Source of the DNA: BOG-908 sp964242035
Lineage (GTDB): Bacteria; Pseudomonadota; Alphaproteobacteria; Acetobacterales; Acetobacteraceae
DNA: 8,106 bases
Assembly: GCA_964242035.1 (NCBI GenBank)
Contig: CAXTCL010000175.1
Span: 1 to 8,106, forward strand
Direction: 5' to 3'
Position numbers and translations under genes: made by a program. Within the stretch, counting starts at the first letter, position 1. Each line of letters opens with the position of its first letter. The notes under the pieces are model-generated. The model was not told the DNA's origin. It searched no databases and saw nothing but the letters and a program-made list of their open reading frames with translations. Positions 5,604-8,106 of the stretch are shown piece after piece.

Positions 5604-5657
5604 GCAAGCAAGGAAGTAAGCAGTTCTTTTTTGAAAAAAAGAACCAAAAAACTTTTG
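5604..5657. repeat. Intergenic hairpin repeat, single unit (unit F), between dat and hfq
   Basis: GTTCTTTTTT pairs with AAAAAAGAAC around GA (5623-5644), and CAAAA pairs with TTTTG around AAC (5645-5657). The tail GCAAGCAAGGAAGTAAGCAG (5604-5623) matches the tails of the other units. The large hairpin is the same GTTC/GAAC type as the one at 2161-2182. No inverted partner follows; the dat stop codon is 18 bases away. On the minus strand it is a candidate terminator or attenuator after dat. Confidence 0.75.
5623..5644 (-). terminator. Candidate terminator or attenuator hairpin after dat
   Basis: A perfect 10-bp A/T-rich stem (GTTCTTTTTT/AAAAAAGAAC) lies about 30 bases past the dat stop and about 100 bases before the hfq start. 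On the minus strand it is preceded by TTTTTTGG and followed by the pyrimidine-rich repeat tail. It may end dat transcripts or lower read-through into hfq. Confidence 0.4.
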
Positions 5658-5674
5658 TCTTCTTTGTGCGGCTT

Positions 5675-6529
5675 CTATCCGGCTGACACGCGGCGCGCGA
5701 AGAGGGTGAAAAGGTTTTGTGCGACCGGGCCCACTTCCCCTGCGCCCACCGCGGCGCCGTCCACCTGCAACACCGGCTTGAGGAAGATGCTGGCCGCGGT
5801 CAGGAACACCTCGCGCGCGCAGCGGAGTTCCGCCAGCGAAAATGCACGTTCTTCAAGCACGATGCCCGCACGCTGCATCTCCTCGATCAGCGCGGCCCGC
5901 GTGCAGCCAGGCAATATGGCGTGGCTCAGCGGCCTGGTGCAAAGCGTGCCGTCCGCGCCCACGATCCATACGGAGGTGGACGCACCCTCCGTGACCATGC
6001 CGTCGCCGTCATACAATATTGCCTCTGTCGCGCCTTGGGCGCGCGCCGCCTGCCTTGCCAGAACGTTCGGCAGAAGCCCCACGGACTTGATGTCGCACCT
6101 GGCCCAGCGCTGGTCCGGCAGCGTGATGGCGCTCGCCGTCCAGCCATCGAGGCTTTCGGGGAACGCCGGCGCCCGGCGTAGCGTCACCACCAGCGCTGGC
6201 CTGGTGCCTTCGGGGGGAAACGCGTGCTCCCGCCTGGCCACGCCGCGCGTGACCTGGATGTAGAGCAGGCCAGCCCGGCGGCGATTGCGTGCCACCACTT
6301 CGTCCAGCACCGACACCAGCGCCGCACGCGCGATCGGCCAGCGTATCTGCAGCTCCCGCAGGCTGCGGGCGAGGCGATCCAGGTGCAGATCGCGGTCGAT
6401 CAGCCTTCCGTCATGCAGATAGGCGACTTCGTAGACGCCGTCGGCGAACTGGTAGCCGCGGTCTTCTATGTGCACCACCGCCTGGGCATGGGGCACGTAG
6501 CGGCCGTTCACGTAGGCGATGCGGCTCAT
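5675..6529 (-). CDS. dat: D-amino-acid aminotransferase (class IV PLP enzyme), 284 aa
   Basis: Class IV aminotransferases use pyridoxal phosphate; this subgroup interconverts D-amino acids and 2-oxo acids, for example D-alanine with 2-oxoglutarate, supplying D-glutamate or recycling D-amino acids. The start SRIAYVNGRYVPHAQAVVH and GYQFADGVYEV (25-35) are typical. The PLP lysine is K148 in WARCDIKSVGLLPNVLA (142-158), a segment very close to the Bacillus D-amino-acid transaminase motif. R100 and H102 in RREHAFP match the arginine-x-histidine pair that binds the substrate carboxylate in that enzyme, and E181 in MVTEG matches the residue contacting the PLP ring nitrogen. Near the end TAASIFLKPVLQVDG (244-258) lacks the acidic residue often present before the conserved proline. 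Branched-chain aminotransferase is the main alternative, but R100/H102 argue for the D-specific group. There is no clear ribosome-binding site: a repeat unit begins within 20 bases of the ATG. hfq follows downstream. Confidence 0.88.
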   Translation of the reverse strand: MSRIAYVNGRYVPHAQAVVHIEDRGYQFADGVYEVAYLHDGRLIDRDLHLDRLARSLRELQIRWPIARAALVSVLDEVVARNRRRAGLLYIQVTRGVARREHAFPPEGTRPALVVTLRRAPAFPESLDGWTASAITLPDQRWARCDIKSVGLLPNVLARQAARAQGATEAILYDGDGMVTEGASTSVWIVGADGTLCTRPLSHAILPGCTRAALIEEMQRAGIVLEERAFSLAELRCAREVFLTAASIFLKPVLQVDGAAVGAGEVGPVAQNLFTLFARRVSAG

Positions 6530-6545
6530 GGGCGCGCCAAGGAAA

Positions 6546-6693
6546 GGAAGGCCTTCTTTTTTAAAAAAAGAAGCAAAAAACTTTTGCTACCAAGCTGCCG
6601 GAACGCCCACGCTCGTGGACGAAACCCGATCGCTGCAAATGCGAGGGTGCAGAAGTTTTTCGGTCCTTTTCAAAAAAGGACTGCTTGCTTTTT
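6546..6693. repeat. Head-to-head hairpin repeat pair between DUF4167 gene and dat (units G and H)
   Basis: Unit G (6546-6588) has CTTCTTTTTT/AAAAAAGAAG around A (6553-6573) and AGCAAAA/TTTTGCT around AAC (6572-6588). Unit H (6650-6693) is inverted: GTCCTTTT/AAAAGGAC around CAA (6663-6681), with the tail TGCTTGC. The 61 bases between them (6589-6649) are unrelated to the cores of the other pairs and show no gene. The pair fills the gap between the DUF4167 stop and the dat start. Confidence 0.75.
6663..6681. terminator. Candidate terminator hairpin after the DUF4167 gene
   Basis: The 8-bp stem GTCCTTTT/AAAAGGAC with loop CAA lies 14 bases past the DUF4167 stop codon. Its base (GTCC/GGAC) differs from the CTTC/GAAG and GTTC/GAAC stems of other units yet remains fully paired. 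On the plus strand it is followed by TGCTTGCTTTTT. Function is inferred from position. Confidence 0.4.
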
Positions 6694-6694
6694 A

Positions 6695-7207
6695 TCAAGC
6701 CGCGTCTTCGGCCCCGTCCTGCCCTGCCTGCTCCACGTAGGCGGGTGCAGGGCCATTGGCCATTGGCGGCTGCTCCTCGCCACCATCCTGGCCGTCGCGG
6801 TCTCGCCTCGGCTGGCCGTTATACTGCCCGCTTTGGCCGTTATTGTATTGCCCGTTCTGCTGCTGGCCCTGGTGCTGCGGCTGGCCGCCATGTTGCTGGG
6901 CGTTCTGCTGGCTGGCCTGGTTGATGGCGTTCAGGATGCGGAAGTAATGCTCCGCGTATTGGAAGTAACTCTCAGCCATCACGCGATCACCCGCGCCCGT
7001 GGCATCGCGCCCGAGTTGCAGGTATTTCTCAAACAGTTGCTGCGCCGTGCCGCGTATGCGCAGGTCCGGCCCGCTGCTGTCGAACACGTGGTTCCTGTTG
7101 AGCGGGATGTTGCCGCCATATTGGCGCGGGCTTCCGCCACCGCCGCCACCACCACCGCCGCCGCCACCGTTGCGATGGGAGCGTCCGCGCATGCGTTTCA
7201 TGTTCAT
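6695..7207 (-). CDS. DUF4167 domain protein, 170 aa
   Basis: The N-terminus is basic (MNMKRMRGRSHRN) and is followed by 12 consecutive glycines (14-25). The conserved domain is about residues 33-95: NRNHVFDSSGPDLRIRGTAQ (38-57), LFEKYLQLGRDA (58-69) and DRVMAESYFQYAEHYFRILN (74-93). This matches DUF4167, a family found almost only in alphaproteobacteria and without a known function. The basic start and glycine tract suggest nucleic-acid or ribosome association, which is inference. The C-terminal 75 residues are rich in Q, N and G and then acidic, probably disordered. The protein is shorter than many family members. The ATG at 7207 gives MNMKRMRG; the ATG at 7201 is also possible, and neither has a strong ribosome-binding site. 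The position downstream of prmC is the usual alphaproteobacterial arrangement. Confidence 0.88.
   Translation of the reverse strand: MNMKRMRGRSHRNGGGGGGGGGGGGSPRQYGGNIPLNRNHVFDSSGPDLRIRGTAQQLFEKYLQLGRDATGAGDRVMAESYFQYAEHYFRILNAINQASQQNAQQHGGQPQHQGQQQNGQYNNGQSGQYNGQPRRDRDGQDGGEEQPPMANGPAPAYVEQAGQDGAEDAA
7133..7168 (-). repeat. GGN codon tract encoding 12 glycines
   Basis: Twelve consecutive GGT/GGC/GGA codons lie near the 5' end of the DUF4167 gene. Such a trinucleotide tract is prone to slippage in whole codons, so its length may vary between strains without breaking the frame. Confidence 0.8.
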
Positions 7208-7244
7208 CCGATTACAATGTGCTTCCCTGTTGCAGCGCCAGCCC

Positions 7245-7262
7245 TTCCGGCCACAGCCGGAA
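7245..7262. other. Small hairpin in the leader of the DUF4167 gene
   Basis: TTCCGGC and GCCGGAA form a perfect 7-bp stem around CACA, 38 bases upstream of the proposed start codon. No U-run follows on either strand, so it is not a standard terminator; it may be an mRNA leader structure or chance. The rest of the 257-base gap 7208-7464 shows no gene that I can support. Confidence 0.25.
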
Positions 7263-7384
7263 AAGGCCGCGAGCGAAACTTTGTATGGGCCGTCGCCAGT
7301 TTGCCGATCTGCTGCGAGCCAGAGTCCGGTGGCCGAACCGGCCTGCCCCACAAGCTGATTCCCGCAGCGTGCCCGTAGCCATGG

Positions 7385-7397
7385 CAAGTTAAACTTG
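7385..7397. promoter_or_regulatory. A/T-rich palindrome between prmC and the DUF4167 gene, possible protein-binding site
   Basis: CAAGTT and AACTTG are a perfect 6-bp inverted repeat around A, in an otherwise GC-rich gap. It lies about 70 bases past the prmC stop and 180 bases before the DUF4167 start, where a promoter of the DUF4167 gene could be. No -35/-10 pair is convincing. Confidence 0.2.
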
Positions 7398-7464
7398 TCT
7401 CACCGGGGCCGCATCCCGTGCGCGCCAGAACCCTAGCGTGCAATCGCGGTCCTGCCAACAGTTT

Positions 7465-8106
7465 TTAAACGCCATCCGCACGCGTGAGTACCACAGCCCT
7501 GGCGACACCACCCAGGTCCGGCCGGGTCTCCAGATGGACAAGGCCCGCGGGCGCCGCCAGCGCGCGCACCGCCGCGTCCTGCCCGGCCCCCACCTCCAGC
7601 ACCGCCACGCCGCCCTCTTCCAGCAGGCCCGCCAGACACGGCAACAGACGGCGATAGGCGTCCAGGCCCTGCCCGCCACCATCCAACGCCCGCGCCGGCT
7701 CGAACAGCCGCACCTCCGGCATCAGCCCCGCCAGCATCGCTGTCTCAATATAGGGTGGGTTGCACAGGATAACGTCGACCCGGCCACACAGCGCGGCCAC
7801 CCAGTCTCCTGCCAGGAACGCGCATCGCGCCGCCAGCCCGTGGGCGGCGGCGTTACGCGCGGCCAGCCGGCACGCCGCCGGTGACAAATCGACGCCCACA
7901 CCGAACGCGTCCGCGCGCTCCGAGAGCACCGCCAGCAGCAGGCAGCCCGTGCCGGTGCCCAGATCCAGCACGCGCCTTGGCGTCGGTGCGTGTGCCAGCG
8001 CCGCCTCCACCAGCGTCTCGCTGTCCGGCCGTGGCACCAGCGTGTCCGGCGAGACCTCCAGGTCCAGCGTCCAGAAGCCCCGTCGGCCGGTGATCAACGC
8101 CCACGG
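7465..8106 (-). CDS. prmC: Peptide chain release factor N5-glutamine methyltransferase PrmC, C-terminal part
   Basis: PrmC (HemK) methylates the glutamine of the GGQ motif in release factors RF1 and RF2 using S-adenosylmethionine, which raises termination efficiency. The 213 visible residues start at PWALITGRRGFW, in the linker before the catalytic domain; the N-terminal helical domain lies outside the window. Visible motifs are VSPDTLVPRPDSETL (18-32), the SAM-binding loop DLGTGTG (48-54), the acidic residue of VDLSP (72-76) and the catalytic NPPY (116-119), which binds the target glutamine. EVGAGQ (171-176) near the end is also typical. The open frame continues to the window edge, so TTG 8097 should not be read as a start. 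The gene usually follows prfA, which would lie just outside the window. No terminator is visible after its stop, so read-through into the DUF4167 gene is possible. Confidence 0.95.
   Translation of the reverse strand, partial: PWALITGRRGFWTLDLEVSPDTLVPRPDSETLVEAALAHAPTPRRVLDLGTGTGCLLLAVLSERADAFGVGVDLSPAACRLAARNAAAHGLAARCAFLAGDWVAALCGRVDVILCNPPYIETAMLAGLMPEVRLFEPARALDGGGQGLDAYRRLLPCLAGLLEEGGVAVLEVGAGQDAAVRALAAPAGLVHLETRPDLGGVARAVVLTRADGV

Noticed and set aside
5524..5607. TTG at 5607 as the hfq start
   Set aside because: The extra 28 residues are unlike Hfq, whereas the GTG at 5523 gives the standard N-terminus with a good ribosome-binding site.
293..6693. The regular recurrence of short repeats considered as a CRISPR array or as insertion sequences
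   Set aside because: Units are kilobases apart, lie between genes in both orientations, have no uniform spacers and carry no cas genes or transposase.
6224..7378. Plus-strand open frame of 384 codons opposite dat and the DUF4167 gene, with a hydrophobic middle
   Set aside because: The apparent membrane segments are the antisense of the Q/N/G-rich tail of the DUF4167 protein, and the frame runs through the repeat pair; no homology is visible.
7208..7387. Extension of the DUF4167 protein upstream to 7387
   Set aside because: The additional 60 residues have no family similarity; the conserved proteins start with a basic MKRMRGRS-like sequence.

Overview
The window looks like chromosomal DNA from an alphaproteobacterium. 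The most likely group is Acetobacteraceae (an acetic acid bacterium of the Komagataeibacter/Gluconacetobacter type). The reasons are high-GC coding sequence, an alphaproteobacterial Hfq with the hfq-hflX order, a DUF4167 protein next to prmC, and intergenic A/T-rich hairpin repeats that I associate, from memory only, with acetic acid bacteria. The family-level call is moderately confident; no genus is claimed.

Layout from left to right: (i) the 3' end of a small unrecognised gene (+, ends 181). (ii) An unrecognised single-pass membrane protein (-, 358-1011), divergent from (iii) a radical-SAM protein of the spore photoproduct lyase family (+, 1086-2129). (iv) A AAA+ ATPase with a MshEN-like N-terminal domain (+, about 2282-3742), convergent with (v) a minus-strand cluster running right to left: prmC (5' end outside the window), a DUF4167 protein, a D-amino-acid aminotransferase (dat), hfq and hflX. 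hfq and hflX overlap by 11 bases and are presumably co-translated. prmC and the DUF4167 gene belong together in many alphaproteobacteria.

The most striking non-coding content is a dispersed repeat that fills most gaps downstream of genes (eight units: 293-338, 2148-2197, 2236-2283, 3743-3790, 3831-3875, 5604-5657, 6546-6588, 6650-6693). Each unit carries an A/T-rich hairpin (usually a 10-bp stem) and a second smaller hairpin. Six of the units are arranged head-to-head in three pairs, so that each pair forms one large inverted repeat. The best preserved pair (2148-2283) has 59-nt arms with only five mismatches. Stem sequences differ between copies but stay complementary, which points to selection on structure. 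The units sit in tandem and convergent gaps, and are absent from the divergent gap and from the prmC-DUF4167 gap, as expected for terminators or mRNA 3'-end elements. In several places the repeat tail runs into the neighbouring gene: it overlaps the likely TTG start of the ATPase gene, provides or abuts the stop codons of the ATPase and hflX genes, and lies directly before the dat start codon.

A second notable element is the hfq leader. A perfect 12-bp inverted repeat (5521-5532 with 5588-5599) would pair the GTG start codon and the bases just before it with an upstream segment, suggesting structure-based control of hfq translation.
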